From assembly GCF_016698645.1 (NCBI RefSeq), contig NZ_CP068047.1:2019001-2083000 (forward strand): 64,000 bases of DNA. The letters are read 5' to 3'. Of this stretch, positions 1-9,451 are shown piece after piece; the stretch's first letter is position 1; each line of letters starts with the position of its first letter. The DNA comes from Devosia oryziradicis. Lineage in GTDB: Bacteria; Pseudomonadota; Alphaproteobacteria; Rhizobiales; Devosiaceae. The position numbers and the translations under genes were made by a program. The notes under the pieces are model-generated. The model saw only the letters and a program-made list of their open reading frames with translations. It was not told the origin of the DNA and did no database searches.

Positions 1-667
1 AGCCCGGCGAGAAGACAAGGGCTGCGTTCAGGATGGCCCAGACGGCAAGGCCCAGCAGCGCCAGCGCGGCATGTCCGGCCGCCCAATCGGCCAGCCGGAA
101 CAGGGCCGGCGCCAGCACGTAACCGGCATAGAAGAAGACGAAGTAGTGGGCAAACTGGTCGATAAGGTAGCTGCCCGTATGGATGGACAGCATCTGCAGC
201 ACGGCGGCCACCCCGAACACGGCCCATCGCGGAGCGTTCAGGCCATGCAGCAGCTTGGTGACCGCGCCGACGACCGCCAGCATGTAGATGAACCAGAGCA
301 CGCCATAGGGCTGGATCACCGCCAGGCCGATCTGCTCGACCGCGCCGCCCGGATCGGCGGCCAGCAGGCCGACCTTGAAGATGATGTGGATCAGCGCCCA
401 CAACACGTAGAAATAGAGGTAGTGCACGACGCGGCGGTCGGCGAATGCCCGCCAGGGACGGTCGATCACCTGCGACAGGAACAGCCCGGAGATCAGGAAG
501 AATTCGGGCATGCGGAAGGGGGTGGCGAAGGCGATTGCCCAATGCAGCACGCCCACGCCGCCGGTATCCTCGCCGACGCTGGAGGCCGCATACATCATCA
601 CCACCAGGAAGATGGATAGCCCCTTGGCCATATCCACCCATTCGAGGCGCCTGTTCATCGCAACCAT
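1..667 (-). CDS. Acyltransferase 3 family membrane protein (3' end cut off by the window edge)
   Basis: Reading the minus strand from ATG at 667 gives 222 open codons running off position 1 without a stop, so the gene continues to the left. A second in-frame ATG lies at 658. The N-terminus (RLEWVDMAKGLSIFLVV) is the typical start of acyltransferase 3 / OpgC-like integral membrane proteins, followed by FATPFRMPEFFLISGLFL and further hydrophobic helices. Such proteins transfer acyl groups to extracytoplasmic sugars or glycans; the substrate cannot be told. It is divergent from the GT-C-like membrane protein at 854, which would fit a surface-glycan context (inference). Confidence 0.8.
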   Translation of the reverse strand, partial: MVAMNRRLEWVDMAKGLSIFLVVMMYAASSVGEDTGGVGVLHWAIAFATPFRMPEFFLISGLFLSQVIDRPWRAFADRRVVHYLYFYVLWALIHIIFKVGLLAADPGGAVEQIGLAVIQPYGVLWFIYMLAVVGAVTKLLHGLNAPRWAVFGVAAVLQMLSIHTGSYLIDQFAHYFVFFYAGYVLAPALFRLADWAAGHAALALLGLAVWAILNAALVFSPG

Positions 668-853
668 GTCCTGCACTCCGCTTTGCAGCGCAATCTAGTT
701 GGTGGTGGTTGCCGCATGGTGACCTTCCCGTCAGTCGCGCCCGGAAAGCATTCGCCTTGGTTACTACGGCTCTAACGGTCAACCGGATTTTGTCGCTGCT
801 TTAGCCGGCCTTAACGGGGCTGGCCTACAAACGGCGCGGACAGGGGGGCAAGC

Positions 854-2635
854 ATGGGCAAGCAAGAGAGGTCGGCCATCTGGCTGTGGGCGGCGGTGCT
901 GCTGCTGACCACGGCTCTGCTGCTGTTGCGGATGGCCTATAGCGGTTTCGACCAGGTGCTGTTTGGCGACAATGACGACGCCATGCGCATGGTCGTGGTG
1001 CGCGACTTCCTGGCGGGCCAGGGCTGGTTCGATCACGCACAGTATCGCATGAACACACCCTGGGGCGGCGAGATGCACTGGTCTCGCCTGGTCGACCTGC
1101 CCATAGCTGCTCTGGTGCTGATGGCGCGGCCTTTTGCCGGCGCCTCGGCGGAGATCGTTGCGGGCTTTGTCTGGCCCACGATCCTGCTGGGCCTGCTCAT
1201 CTGGCTCAGCGGCAGGTTGACGCTGCGGTTGGTGGGGCGCGAGGGCCTGCTCCCCGGCATGCTCATCCTTGCCTGTTCCGTCATTACCTTTGGTGAGTTC
1301 GATTTCGGCCGCGTGGACCATCACTCGGTGCAGATCATCCTCACCCAGCTGGTGGTGCTGTTCTCGATCGATGCGCTGACCCGGCCGCGGGCGGCGCTGT
1401 GGGCTGGGCTGGCAATGGCGACGGCCCTGGCCATAGGCACCGAGGCGCTGCCGGTGGTGGTAGCCGGGATGGTCGTCTTCGGCATGATGTATGTCGTGGC
1501 ACCCTCACTCCATGCGGCCGTGCGTTGGTTCGGGCTTGCCTTCGGGTTGGGTACAGTCGCCCACCTCGTCGCGGCACTGCCGCCGCAGCTGTGGTTCTCG
1601 CCGGCCTGCGACGCCATTTCCATTGTGTATGCGACCGCGGCCCTCGGGGCCGGGGCAGGGCTGGTCGGCTTGACGCTGCTGCCCCTCCGCGGTGAAAGCT
1701 GGCTCCCGCGGCTGCTTGCTGCAACAGTTGTCGGCGGCGCCTTGCTGGCGTTGCTTGCCGCGCTGTTTCCGGGCTGTCTCGCCGGTCCCTATGCCATTGT
1801 CGACCCCTGGCTTGTCGAGTACTGGCTCAAGGATATCGGCGAAGCCAAGCCGGTCTTTCAGGTGATTGCCGAGCAGCCGATCTACGTCTTGTCGACGACC
1901 GTACCCGCCCTCCTGTCGCTGGCTGCCGCGCTGCATGCCGTCATGCGGACCGAGGGGACCCGTCGAGCCGCCTGGCTGATCGTCCTGGCGGTACTGGCGA
2001 TCCTGGTTGCCGTTGCCTTTGTGCAGTTGCGCAGCATCCGCATCACCCTGGCGCTGACAGGCCCGGCCTGCGCATTCTGGGTCGTGCTGGCGCGCCATCG
2101 CTACCTTCAGCGTGTGAGCTTGGCCAGCGTATTGGCGCTGGTGGGCAGCTGGGTCGGCTTTGCCGGGTTTATCTGGGCGATGGTCGCATATCCGGTTGCC
2201 ATGGCGCAGGCTGCTGCCGCCGTGGAAACCGGGCCCGAGACGGAGCTGTCACATAAGGATTGCCTGGCCCCGGGCGCCTATGCGGAACTCGCCGCCATGC
2301 CCAGGGCGCGGATCATGACGCCGCTCGACCTTGGCGCCTTCATCCTGCTCTATACCGACCACGAAGTCGTCGGGACGCCCTACCACCGCAACAACCAGCA
2401 GATCCTGGACACCTACCACTTCCTCAATCATCCGATCGGGGAGGCAAAGGATATCCTGGACACGCGCGGCGTAACGCTGGTCGTGACCTGCGCGCCGCTC
2501 GCGTCCATGCGCGGGCTACCCGATGCGGCGGAAGACTCGTTCGTGCGCCTGAACAAGCGCGGTGAATTGCCTGATTGGCTGGAGCCGATCAGCGCGCCCG
2601 ATAGCGTGCTGACCATCTACTCCGTTCGCAGGTAG
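854..2635 (+). CDS. Polytopic membrane protein resembling GT-C glycosyltransferases
   Basis: 593 aa with about a dozen hydrophobic segments. After the first transmembrane helix comes a periplasmic loop with an acidic motif GDNDDAMRMVVVRDFL (about residues 37-52), then a WFDHAQYRMNTPWG stretch. This layout recalls STT3/PMT-type GT-C enzymes, which hold acidic residues in the first external loop. The C-terminal part (from about residue 470) is soluble and ends in a compact periplasmic-looking domain. GT-C membership is inferred from architecture; donor and acceptor are unknown. It is divergent from an acyltransferase 3 gene. Confidence 0.6.
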   Translation: MGKQERSAIWLWAAVLLLTTALLLLRMAYSGFDQVLFGDNDDAMRMVVVRDFLAGQGWFDHAQYRMNTPWGGEMHWSRLVDLPIAALVLMARPFAGASAEIVAGFVWPTILLGLLIWLSGRLTLRLVGREGLLPGMLILACSVITFGEFDFGRVDHHSVQIILTQLVVLFSIDALTRPRAALWAGLAMATALAIGTEALPVVVAGMVVFGMMYVVAPSLHAAVRWFGLAFGLGTVAHLVAALPPQLWFSPACDAISIVYATAALGAGAGLVGLTLLPLRGESWLPRLLAATVVGGALLALLAALFPGCLAGPYAIVDPWLVEYWLKDIGEAKPVFQVIAEQPIYVLSTTVPALLSLAAALHAVMRTEGTRRAAWLIVLAVLAILVAVAFVQLRSIRITLALTGPACAFWVVLARHRYLQRVSLASVLALVGSWVGFAGFIWAMVAYPVAMAQAAAAVETGPETELSHKDCLAPGAYAELAAMPRARIMTPLDLGAFILLYTDHEVVGTPYHRNNQQILDTYHFLNHPIGEAKDILDTRGVTLVVTCAPLASMRGLPDAAEDSFVRLNKRGELPDWLEPISAPDSVLTIYSVRR

Positions 2636-2695
2636 CGCTGCCGGATCAACTCCCGCAGCCGACGAGGCAGCCAAGGGCTCCCACAGGTCGCCGGC

Positions 2696-2779
2696 TCAGA
2701 CCGGAACAGAAGCGTAGGCCGCGAAAAGCAGGCCGAGGGTGGCGAAGAACATGACCGAGAGCGAGATTGTTTTGAGCAT
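2696..2779 (-). CDS. Possible 27-aa single-span membrane peptide
   Basis: On the minus strand an ATG at 2779 opens a 27-codon frame reading MLKTISLSVMFFATLGLL, then FAAYASVPV and a TGA stop. It is almost wholly one hydrophobic helix with a basic N-terminus. AGGA lies about 10 nt upstream of the ATG. It sits between the GT-C-like gene and purS. Such short frames arise by chance; only the plausible start signal and membrane-peptide composition support it. Confidence 0.3.
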   Translation of the reverse strand: MLKTISLSVMFFATLGLLFAAYASVPV

Positions 2780-2834
2780 AGCAAAATGGTCCTGAGCCAC
2801 GACACGGCGCGACTTCGGTTATCGCCTAAAGGCG

Positions 2835-3077
2835 TTAATTTGAGATTTCGACCGCGTAGTTTTCGATCACGGTGTTGGCCAGCAACTTCTCACACATGCT
2901 GTTGAGGGCTGAACGTGCGGCAGCCTCGTCAGTTCCGTCCAGTACCAGGTCAAAGACCTTACCCTGTCGCACAGATGCAACACCTGCAAATCCCAGGCTT
3001 TTGAGCGAGCCTTCGATGGCCTGGCCCTGCGGATCGAGAACGCCGGCCTTGAGGGTGACGGTGACGCGCGCCTTCAT
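2835..3077 (-). CDS. purS: Phosphoribosylformylglycinamidine synthase subunit PurS
   Basis: 80 aa, the normal PurS length. The start MKARVTVTLKAGVLDPQGQ and the later KSLGF...VRQGK pattern are the family signature. PurS is the small bridging subunit of the three-part FGAM synthase (PurS-PurQ-PurL), fourth step of de novo purine synthesis in the cytosol. It follows purC by 20 nt on the same strand, so the two are almost certainly co-transcribed. purQ, often next, is not found downstream here. Confidence 0.95.
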   Translation of the reverse strand: MKARVTVTLKAGVLDPQGQAIEGSLKSLGFAGVASVRQGKVFDLVLDGTDEAAARSALNSMCEKLLANTVIENYAVEISN

Positions 3078-3097
3078 TGTGTCGCTCCAGACTATGC

Positions 3098-3862
3098 TTA
3101 CTGAACCAGGCGCGGACCGGTGGTCAGCGCGTTGTCGGTTTCGACCAGGATGCCCAGGCGCTGGGCGACTTCACGATAGTTTTCGATCAGCCCGCCAAGG
3201 TTCTCGCGGAAGCGATCCTTGTCCATCTTGTTGCGGGTCTTGATGTCCCAGAGGCGGCAGCTGTCGGGGCTGATCTCGTCGGCCAGCACGATGCGCATGA
3301 GATCGCCTTCATAGAGACGACCGCATTCGATCTTGAAGTCGACCAGCTGGATGCCGACACCCATGAAGAGGCCGGTCAGGAAGTCGTTGACGCGGATGGC
3401 GAGGCTCATGATGTCGTCGAGTTCGGCGGGGGTAGCCCAGCCGAACGCGGTGATGTGCTCTTCGCTGACCATGGGGTCATGCAGCGCATCGTCCTTGTAG
3501 CAGAATTCGATGATCGAGCGGGGCAGCTGCGTGCCGGGTTCGAGACCCAGACGCTTGACCAGCGAACCGGCCGCATAGTTGCGCACGATGATCTCGAGCG
3601 GGATGATCTCGACTTCCTTGATCAGCTGCTCGCGCATGTTGATGCGGCGAATGAAGTGAGTCGGAATGCCCAGGCCATTGAGCTTGGTGAACACGAACTC
3701 GGAAATCCGGTTGTTCAGCACGCCCTTGCCATCGATGATTTCGTGGCGCGCGCCGTCGCCGGCAGTCGTATCGTCCTTGAAATACTGAACCAGCGTGCCC
3801 GGCTCAGGACCTTCAAAAAGGATCTTGGCCTTGCCCTCGTAGATTTTGCGACGACGGTTCAT
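3098..3862 (-). CDS. purC: Phosphoribosylaminoimidazole-succinocarboxamide synthase (SAICAR synthase)
   Basis: 254 aa, full family length. [31 protein letters not shown] and [17 protein letters not shown] match PurC of alphaproteobacteria. It joins aspartate to CAIR with ATP to give SAICAR in de novo purine synthesis. It heads a purC-purS pair on the minus strand. The nearby purB gene encodes the next enzyme but lies in a separate transcription unit. Confidence 0.96.
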   Translation of the reverse strand: MNRRRKIYEGKAKILFEGPEPGTLVQYFKDDTTAGDGARHEIIDGKGVLNNRISEFVFTKLNGLGIPTHFIRRINMREQLIKEVEIIPLEIIVRNYAAGSLVKRLGLEPGTQLPRSIIEFCYKDDALHDPMVSEEHITAFGWATPAELDDIMSLAIRVNDFLTGLFMGVGIQLVDFKIECGRLYEGDLMRIVLADEISPDSCRLWDIKTRNKMDKDRFRENLGGLIENYREVAQRLGILVETDNALTTGPRLVQ

Positions 3863-4083
3863 TGGGAATCCGGGACCGTTGAAAGGAGGGTGAATTTGGC
3901 CGCTTCATGCGCCAGAAAGCAGCAAAAAGGCAAGCTCTTTTGCACTTGCGCCTCCGATGGCCGCCCTCCGCGCCACGCATAAGGTCGCAGCGTCAGGCAA
4001 GCCGTTGATTTGGCCTGCTGAACCGCCTATGTCGATTGGCAAGCGCCGAACAGGCGGATGACAGAGCCAAGCGGGAGAGTTGC

Positions 4084-4407
4084 ATGAGCCAGTTCGAGGA
4101 TCGGCAGAAGGGCCAGGAAGCCAAGTTCGCCTTCGACGCGGAAAAGAAGTTCAAGGCCGAGGCGCGCCGCAACAAGCTGGTGGGCATCTGGGCCGCCGAG
4201 CTGATGAGCCTGACGGGCGACGATGCCAAGGCGTATGCTGCCGAAGTTGTTGCCGCCGATTTCGAGGAAGCCGGCGACGAGGACGTGTTCCGCAAGGTCT
4301 CAGCCGACCTCAAGGCCAAGGGCATCAGCATCGGCGATGACGTGATTCGCCAGAAGATGACGCAGCTGGTGCAGGTCGCCAACGAACAGATCGCCGCCGA
4401 AGGCTGA
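4084..4407 (+). CDS. ATP synthase F1 inhibitor subunit zeta (DUF1476)
   Basis: 107 aa beginning MSQFEDRQKGQEAKFAFD, the hallmark of the alphaproteobacterial zeta subunit, which blocks reverse rotation of F1-ATPase through its N-terminal segment. The start at 4084 is preferred over a longer frame from 4036 because conserved residues begin here and GGGAGAG lies just upstream. The remainder is helical and charged (EARRNKLVGIWAAELMSLTGDDAKAYA). Divergent from purC. The family supports the alphaproteobacterial assignment. Confidence 0.92.
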   Translation: MSQFEDRQKGQEAKFAFDAEKKFKAEARRNKLVGIWAAELMSLTGDDAKAYAAEVVAADFEEAGDEDVFRKVSADLKAKGISIGDDVIRQKMTQLVQVANEQIAAEG

Positions 4408-4413
4408 TCGCGC

Positions 4414-5271
4414 ATGGCCAGCCCGGAAGCACAGCGCATTCGGGCCGGCCTGTTTCGCTTTCCCCCCGCCGCCGACATAGCTGCCGACCGGGCAGGCTGG
4501 GAGGGATGGGCTGCGACCCAACCGTTACCCGCCGATGTCACCGAGACGACGCCCGCCTATGGCGGCGTAGCCGGGCGGCTGATTTCTCCGCCAGATCTTG
4601 AAAAAGACCGACTTGTCGTCGCCTTCCATGGAGGCGGGCTGGTGTCGGGCGCCAGCGTCACCCATCGTGGCCTGGCGGCAATGCTCGCCAAGGCGACGGC
4701 GCGCCCGGTATTCGTGCCGGACTATCGGCGCCTGCCGGAGACGGCCCCCGAAGATGTGCGCGCCGACGGCATTGCCGTTTTGGCGGCGGCCCGCAGCGCA
4801 GGACACCTGACGGTCTTTGCCGATTCCAGCGGCGCGGCGCTGGCGCTGGCGGCTATGCAGGACATGGCGAGGCGCGGGGAGGCGCTGCCGGATCGTGTCG
4901 TGTTCCTGTCGCCCGCCATCGATGCCACCCTGGCCGGTGACAGTTTTGAGGCCAATGCCGAGAAGGACCCGACGCTTTCCCATGTCTCGCTGCGGCATTG
5001 GCAGAGCGTGGTTGAGAAGGTGGCGCCCCTTGATGGCCCCATCCTGTCGCCGTTGTTTCAACCCATCGGCGGATTGCCGCCCATGCTGCTGCTGGCGGGT
5101 TCGGATGAGCTCTGGCGCGATGATGCGGTACGGCTGGCCGACCGCGTCACTGCGGCCGGCGGCACCGTTCGTCTCAGCATCTACCCCGACATGTGGCACG
5201 TATGGCCGATGAGTGGCGACATGCCCGAGACGGCGCAGGCCATGGCCGAGATCGCCGCCTTCGTTGGATGA
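4414..5271 (+). CDS. Alpha/beta hydrolase, hormone-sensitive-lipase type
   Basis: 285 aa with the HSL-family oxyanion motif HGGG (VVAFHGGGLVSG, about residues 69-80) and a serine nucleophile in ADSSGAAL (about residue 137), a variant of the usual G-D-S-A-G. Likely catalytic Asp and His are in GSDELWRDD and DMWHVWPM near the C-terminus. Such enzymes hydrolyse short-chain carboxyl esters; the substrate is unknown. It starts 6 nt after the zeta inhibitor gene, so the two are probably transcribed together. Confidence 0.85.
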   Translation: MASPEAQRIRAGLFRFPPAADIAADRAGWEGWAATQPLPADVTETTPAYGGVAGRLISPPDLEKDRLVVAFHGGGLVSGASVTHRGLAAMLAKATARPVFVPDYRRLPETAPEDVRADGIAVLAAARSAGHLTVFADSSGAALALAAMQDMARRGEALPDRVVFLSPAIDATLAGDSFEANAEKDPTLSHVSLRHWQSVVEKVAPLDGPILSPLFQPIGGLPPMLLLAGSDELWRDDAVRLADRVTAAGGTVRLSIYPDMWHVWPMSGDMPETAQAMAEIAAFVG

Positions 5272-5274
5272 GAG

Positions 5275-5296
5275 GGGCCGGCGGCGAGGCCGGCCC
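5275..5296. terminator. GC-rich hairpin between convergent genes
   Basis: Arms GGGCCGGC and GCCGGCCC around a 6-nt loop lie between the hydrolase (+) and metY (-), which converge here. Neither side has a real T-run, so termination strength is uncertain. Confidence 0.4.
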
Positions 5297-5304
5297 TAAT
5301 ACTT

Positions 5305-6621
5305 CTACTCGGCTGCCTGCGCCTGTGAGCCGGCGGCATTGAGTGCCTGGTCGAGGTCCGCCAGGATGTCGTCGATATGCTCGATGCCGATCGAGAGCCG
5401 CACATAGCCCGGAGTCACACCGGCCGAAAGCTGCTCGGCTGGTTCGAGCTGGCTATGTGTGGTGGTCGCGGGATGGATGGCCAACGACCGCGCGTCACCG
5501 ATATTGGCCGCGTGGTAGAGCAGCTTGAGCGAGTCAATGAACCGCGCGCCGGCTTCCCGACCGTTGGCGAGTTCGAAGCCGATCAGCGCGCCCTTGCCGC
5601 GGGTGAGATACTTGTCGGCATTGATCCTCTGCTGCCCCGTTTGCAGCGAGGGATGCGTGACCGATGTAATTTCCGGACGCTTGCTCAGCCATTCGGCCAC
5701 CTTGGCCGCGTTCTCGAAATGTCGATCGACGCGAAGCGCCAGGGTTTCGAGCCCCTGGATGGTGAGGAAAGCGTTGAACGGCGACAGCGCGGCGCCGTGG
5801 GTGCGCAACAGGGTCGTGCGCGCCTTTAGGATATAGGCCACAGGACCGAGAGGCTTGGCCGCCTCGACCCAGACCGCTCCGTGATAGGCCTGGTCCGGTG
5901 TGTTGAGCAGCGGCTGGCGTTGCGGATGCGCGGCCCAGTCGAAATTGCCGCCATCGACGATGATGCCGCCGATCGAGGTGCCGTGGCCGCCCAGATACTT
6001 GGTGGAGGAATAGACCACTACCGCGGCCCCATGCTCGAAGGGGCGGGCGGTCAGAGGAGCGGCGGTGTTGTCAACGATCAGCGGAATGCCGAATTCGCGA
6101 CCGATGGCGGCCACTTCGGCAATCGGAAGGACCGCCAGCTTCGGATTTGGCAGGGTCTCGGCATAGTAGGCGCGGGTCTTGTCGTCGGTAGCCCGGCGGA
6201 AGTTTTCCGGATCGGACGGATCGACGAAGCGGACTTCGATACCGGCCTCGCGGAAGGTGTTCTTGAACAGGTTATAGGTGCCGCCATAGAGGTCGGTGGA
6301 AGCCACGATATTGTCGCCGACGACGGCAAGGTTCTGCACGGCATAGGCCGAGGCCGCCTGACCGGAGGCCACCGCCAGCGCCGCGACCCCGCCTTCAAGC
6401 GCGGCGACGCGCTGTTCCAGTACGTCGGTCGTCGGGTTGCCCAGGCGGGTATAGATGTTGCCCAGCTGCTTGAGCGCAAAGAGGTCCGCGGCGTGCTCGC
6501 TGCTTTCGAACTGGAACGAGGTGGTCTGGTAGATGGGAACCGCCACCGAGCCGGTCGCGGGATCGGCGCGCCAGCCAGCGTGCAGACCCTGGGTTTCGGG
6601 ATGCTTGGAATTTACGGTCAT
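5305..6621 (-). CDS. metY: O-acetylhomoserine aminocarboxypropyltransferase (sulfhydrylase)
   Basis: 438 aa, normal for the MetY/Cys-Met PLP enzyme family. The PLP lysine is K208 in VYSSTKYLGGHG; YTRLGNPTTDVLEQR and ETLPNPKLAV are further family motifs. It makes homocysteine from O-acetylhomoserine and sulfide. GGAGG lies 7 nt before the ATG. No SAM-type riboswitch was recognised in the 85 nt leader. Confidence 0.93.
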   Translation of the reverse strand: MTVNSKHPETQGLHAGWRADPATGSVAVPIYQTTSFQFESSEHAADLFALKQLGNIYTRLGNPTTDVLEQRVAALEGGVAALAVASGQAASAYAVQNLAVVGDNIVASTDLYGGTYNLFKNTFREAGIEVRFVDPSDPENFRRATDDKTRAYYAETLPNPKLAVLPIAEVAAIGREFGIPLIVDNTAAPLTARPFEHGAAVVVYSSTKYLGGHGTSIGGIIVDGGNFDWAAHPQRQPLLNTPDQAYHGAVWVEAAKPLGPVAYILKARTTLLRTHGAALSPFNAFLTIQGLETLALRVDRHFENAAKVAEWLSKRPEITSVTHPSLQTGQQRINADKYLTRGKGALIGFELANGREAGARFIDSLKLLYHAANIGDARSLAIHPATTTHSQLEPAEQLSAGVTPGYVRLSIGIEHIDDILADLDQALNAAGSQAQAAE

Positions 6622-6706
6622 TTGCGGCCTCCATGTGCTACTCGCAATGCAAGCCTAGGACGCCTCGGCGCGGTGGGCGAGGGTTTTGCTACCAATTTAA
6701 TAGAGA

Positions 6707-7168
6707 TTACGCGGAAAGCGATTCCGCTCGTTCCCCCTTTGGCGGCAAGCGATGGCTTGTGTCACCTAGCTTGAAGGCCATGGCGATGGAGGCTGGTGCG
6801 ACCGGGGTGAAGCCGTATTTCGCGTAGAGATGCTGCGCGTCGCCGTCGGCGATGAGGCTCACATAGGCGCTGGCCGGGGCGTTGGCGCGGATGTGGTCGA
6901 CGAGCGCGCTCATGATCTGCTTGCCCAGTCCCTTGCCCTGATGTTGGGGCTCCACCGCCATGTCGGTGATCTGGAAGGCCGTGCCGCCATCGCCGATGAC
7001 GCGCCCCATGCCGACGACGCGGCCGGCATGACGAACCGTGACGGCGAACCAGGTATTGGGCAGGCCGCGTTCGGCCGCCTCGCGCGTCTTTTCGCTGAGG
7101 CCGGAGACTTTACGCAGCCGCAGGAAGTCATCGACGCCGGGCGTACCCGGCACCAGTTCGTAGCTCAC
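6707..7168 (-). CDS. GNAT family N-acetyltransferase
   Basis: 153 aa with a GNAT acetyl-CoA loop QHQGKGLGKQIM (about residues 75-86) and a C-terminal LYAKYGF motif. The substrate cannot be inferred. Its start overlaps the stop of the upstream hydrolase by 4 nt (ATGA), so it is the last gene of the rpe-purB-GNAT-hydrolase-GNAT run. Confidence 0.87.
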   Translation of the reverse strand: MSYELVPGTPGVDDFLRLRKVSGLSEKTREAAERGLPNTWFAVTVRHAGRVVGMGRVIGDGGTAFQITDMAVEPQHQGKGLGKQIMSALVDHIRANAPASAYVSLIADGDAQHLYAKYGFTPVAPASIAMAFKLGDTSHRLPPKGERAESLSA

Positions 7169-7716
7169 TTGAGCCTCTGCATCAGCCGGGTGAACATCAG
7201 CAGGCCCTCCGGCCAGGGGCCGTGTCCCGAGGCGACGTTGATGTGGCCGGCTTCACCCGCCTGGTGGAAGTCCGAGCCCCAACAGGTGGCGAACTCCACC
7301 GCGCGATCGATGGTGCACAGCGCATCGTTGGTCGAGGCGACGAGCATGGAGGGGAAGGGCAGCGGGTCGCGCGGGATGGGCCGGAAGCCCAAGGCTTCCT
7401 CCGGCGCTTCCGGGCTCAGTTCGAGATCGGGCACCGAGACCAGGAATGCGCCGCGCACATTCTCCGGCAGACGCGGGGCGGCATGGGCCACCGCCAGGCA
7501 GGACAGGGAGTGGGCGACGAGGACGACCGGCCGTGTGGTCAGGCGGCAAGCCTGGTCGATGGTCTGCACCCAGTCATCCAGGTCGGGCTCGTCCCAGTCA
7601 GCCTGCTCTACGATGGCGGCACTGGACATGCGCTCGGCCCAGCGCAGCTGCCAATGGCCGGGGCCCGAATTGCCAAGGCCGGGCAAGATCAGGATATCAC
7701 ATTCTGAAATCTTCAC
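7165..7716 (-). CDS. RBBP9/YdeN-type small alpha/beta hydrolase
   Basis: 183 aa, typical of the RBBP9/YdeN serine hydrolase family. Signs are ILPGLGNSGPGHWQ near the N-terminus, the nucleophile motif AHSLSC (Ser about 71), Asp in ASTNDALC and His in GHINVASGHGPWPEG, a very characteristic C-terminal motif. It overlaps both neighbours by 4 nt, indicating translational coupling. The natural substrate is unknown. Confidence 0.9.
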   Translation of the reverse strand: MKISECDILILPGLGNSGPGHWQLRWAERMSSAAIVEQADWDEPDLDDWVQTIDQACRLTTRPVVLVAHSLSCLAVAHAAPRLPENVRGAFLVSVPDLELSPEAPEEALGFRPIPRDPLPFPSMLVASTNDALCTIDRAVEFATCWGSDFHQAGEAGHINVASGHGPWPEGLLMFTRLMQRLK

Positions 7717-8126
7717 GTGCGATGTGTCCTGTCCCGATAGAAGGCGGCGCTGGTCTGGGTCAGCCCGATCTTCTGGTAGAAGCCTTCGGCACCGGGCAGG
7801 GCGAGCAGGGTGATGGTGCAGCCCGGTCCGAGGATTTCGCTCGCCTTGTCCATCAGGCGGGCACCGATCCCCTGGCCCTGGCTGGACTCCACCACGGCCA
7901 TATCGGCGCAGTAGCAGATCCAGCTCCAGTCGGTCATGCCGCGGAACAGGCCAACCAGCCGGCCGCCCTGGTCACGCGCGGTGATCACCAGGTTGGAATT
8001 GTCGATATAGGCCTGCACCCGCTCGGTATTGCCGAGCGGACGGGTCGGACCCAGCGCGGACTGGCCGACGCAGGCAATGTATTCCTCGGCGGTGAGGCCG
8101 GTTTCCTGGGCGCAGGTGATGGTCAT
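7713..8126 (-). CDS. GNAT family N-acetyltransferase
   Basis: 137 aa with the acetyl-CoA-binding loop SSQGQGIGARLM (about residues 82-93) and the terminal GFYQKIGL motif. It overlaps purB by 4 nt (ATGA) and the downstream hydrolase by 4 nt. It differs in sequence from the other GNAT in the same run. Substrate unknown. Confidence 0.87.
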   Translation of the reverse strand: MTITCAQETGLTAEEYIACVGQSALGPTRPLGNTERVQAYIDNSNLVITARDQGGRLVGLFRGMTDWSWICYCADMAVVESSQGQGIGARLMDKASEILGPGCTITLLALPGAEGFYQKIGLTQTSAAFYRDRTHRT

Positions 8127-9451
8127 CCGAACACCCGCCGGAAGATCGTATCGACATGCTTGAGGTGATAGGCGTCATCGAACATGTCGTCGATTTGCGC
8201 ATCACTGAGAGTCACTTGCGGGTCGTCCTTGAGGTTTCGGGCGAATTGGCCCGTCCGGTCGCCACGCATTTCCCAGACCTTCATGGCATTGCGCTGCACT
8301 GCGGCATAGCTGTCTTCGCGGGAGTAACCCGCTTGGGTCAGGGCCAGCAGCACGCGCTGGGAATTGTGCAGGCCGCCGAGCAGGTCGAGGTTCTTGCGCA
8401 TGTTCTCGGGATAAACGACGAGCTTGTCGATCACGCCGGTGAGGCGGGCCAGCGCGAAGTCGAGCGTCACCGTGGCGTCGGGGCCGATCATGCGCTCGAC
8501 CGAGGAGTGCGAGATGTCCCGTTCATGCCACAGCGCCACGTTTTCCAGCGCCGGGGTGACCATGCCGCGCACGAGACGGGCGAGACCGGTCAGGTTTTCG
8601 GTCAGCACCGGGTTGCGCTTGTGCGGCATGGCCGACGAGCCCTTCTGGCCGGGGGAGAAGAACTCCTCGGCTTCCAGCACTTCGGTGCGCTGCAGGTGAC
8701 GGATTTCGATGGCGACGCGTTCGATGGAGCTGGCAACGACGCCCAGCGTGGCGAAGAACATCGCGTGGCGATCACGCGGGATGACCTGGGTCGACACCGG
8801 CTCGATGGCAAGGCCGAGCTTTTCGGCGACGTATTCCTCAACCTGCGGGTCGATATTGGCGAAGGAGCCGATGGCGCCGGAAATTGCCGCCGTGGCGATT
8901 TCGGCGCGGGCCGCGACCAGGCGGGCGCGATTGCGCGTGAACTCGGCATAGGCCTCGGCCAGCTTCACGCCGAATGTGGTGGGCTCGGCATGGATGCCGT
9001 GGCTGCGACCGATGGTGATGGTGTCCTTGTGCTCATAGGCACGGCGTTTGAGCGCGGCGAGCAGGGCGTCGACGTCCGATATCAGCAGGTCTGCGGCCCG
9101 GGCGAGCTGCACCGAGAGCGTGGTGTCGAGGATGTCCGAACTGGTCATGCCCTGGTGCACGAAGCGGGCGTCGGGGCCGACGATCTCGCTGAGGTGGGTC
9201 AGGAAGGCGATGACGTCGTGCTTGGTGGTGCGCTCGATCTCGTCGATGCGGGCGACGTCGAAGCCATAGTCGCCGAGCTCCGCCTTGCGGGCGTTCATCA
9301 CGTCCCAGATCTTCTGCGCCGATTCGGTGGGGACAATGCCCAGTTCCGCCAGCTTGGTGGTGGCATGCGCCTCGATCTCGAACCAGATGGCGAAGCGGGT
9401 CTCGGCCGACCAGATGCTGACCATTTCAGGGCGGGAATAGCGCGGAATCAT
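8123..9451 (-). CDS. purB: Adenylosuccinate lyase
   Basis: 442 aa from ATG at 9451 (MIPRYSRPEMVSIWSAETRF); a longer frame to 9637 is rejected because conserved sequence begins at MIPRYS. The fumarase/ASL signature GSSAMPHKRNP is present, with TSSDILDTTLSVQ and GRSHGIHAEPTTFG. It cleaves SAICAR and adenylosuccinate in purine synthesis. rpe lies 31 nt upstream and a GNAT overlaps downstream, so it sits mid-operon. Confidence 0.96.
   Translation of the reverse strand: MIPRYSRPEMVSIWSAETRFAIWFEIEAHATTKLAELGIVPTESAQKIWDVMNARKAELGDYGFDVARIDEIERTTKHDVIAFLTHLSEIVGPDARFVHQGMTSSDILDTTLSVQLARAADLLISDVDALLAALKRRAYEHKDTITIGRSHGIHAEPTTFGVKLAEAYAEFTRNRARLVAARAEIATAAISGAIGSFANIDPQVEEYVAEKLGLAIEPVSTQVIPRDRHAMFFATLGVVASSIERVAIEIRHLQRTEVLEAEEFFSPGQKGSSAMPHKRNPVLTENLTGLARLVRGMVTPALENVALWHERDISHSSVERMIGPDATVTLDFALARLTGVIDKLVVYPENMRKNLDLLGGLHNSQRVLLALTQAGYSREDSYAAVQRNAMKVWEMRGDRTGQFARNLKDDPQVTLSDAQIDDMFDDAYHLKHVDTIFRRVFG

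Noticed and set aside
3077..3982. 301-aa open frame on the plus strand
   Set aside because: Shadow of purC.
6622..6706. SAM-type riboswitch before metY
   Set aside because: The leader was read for the conserved SAM-II core and nothing matching was found; only a normal ribosome-binding site is seen.
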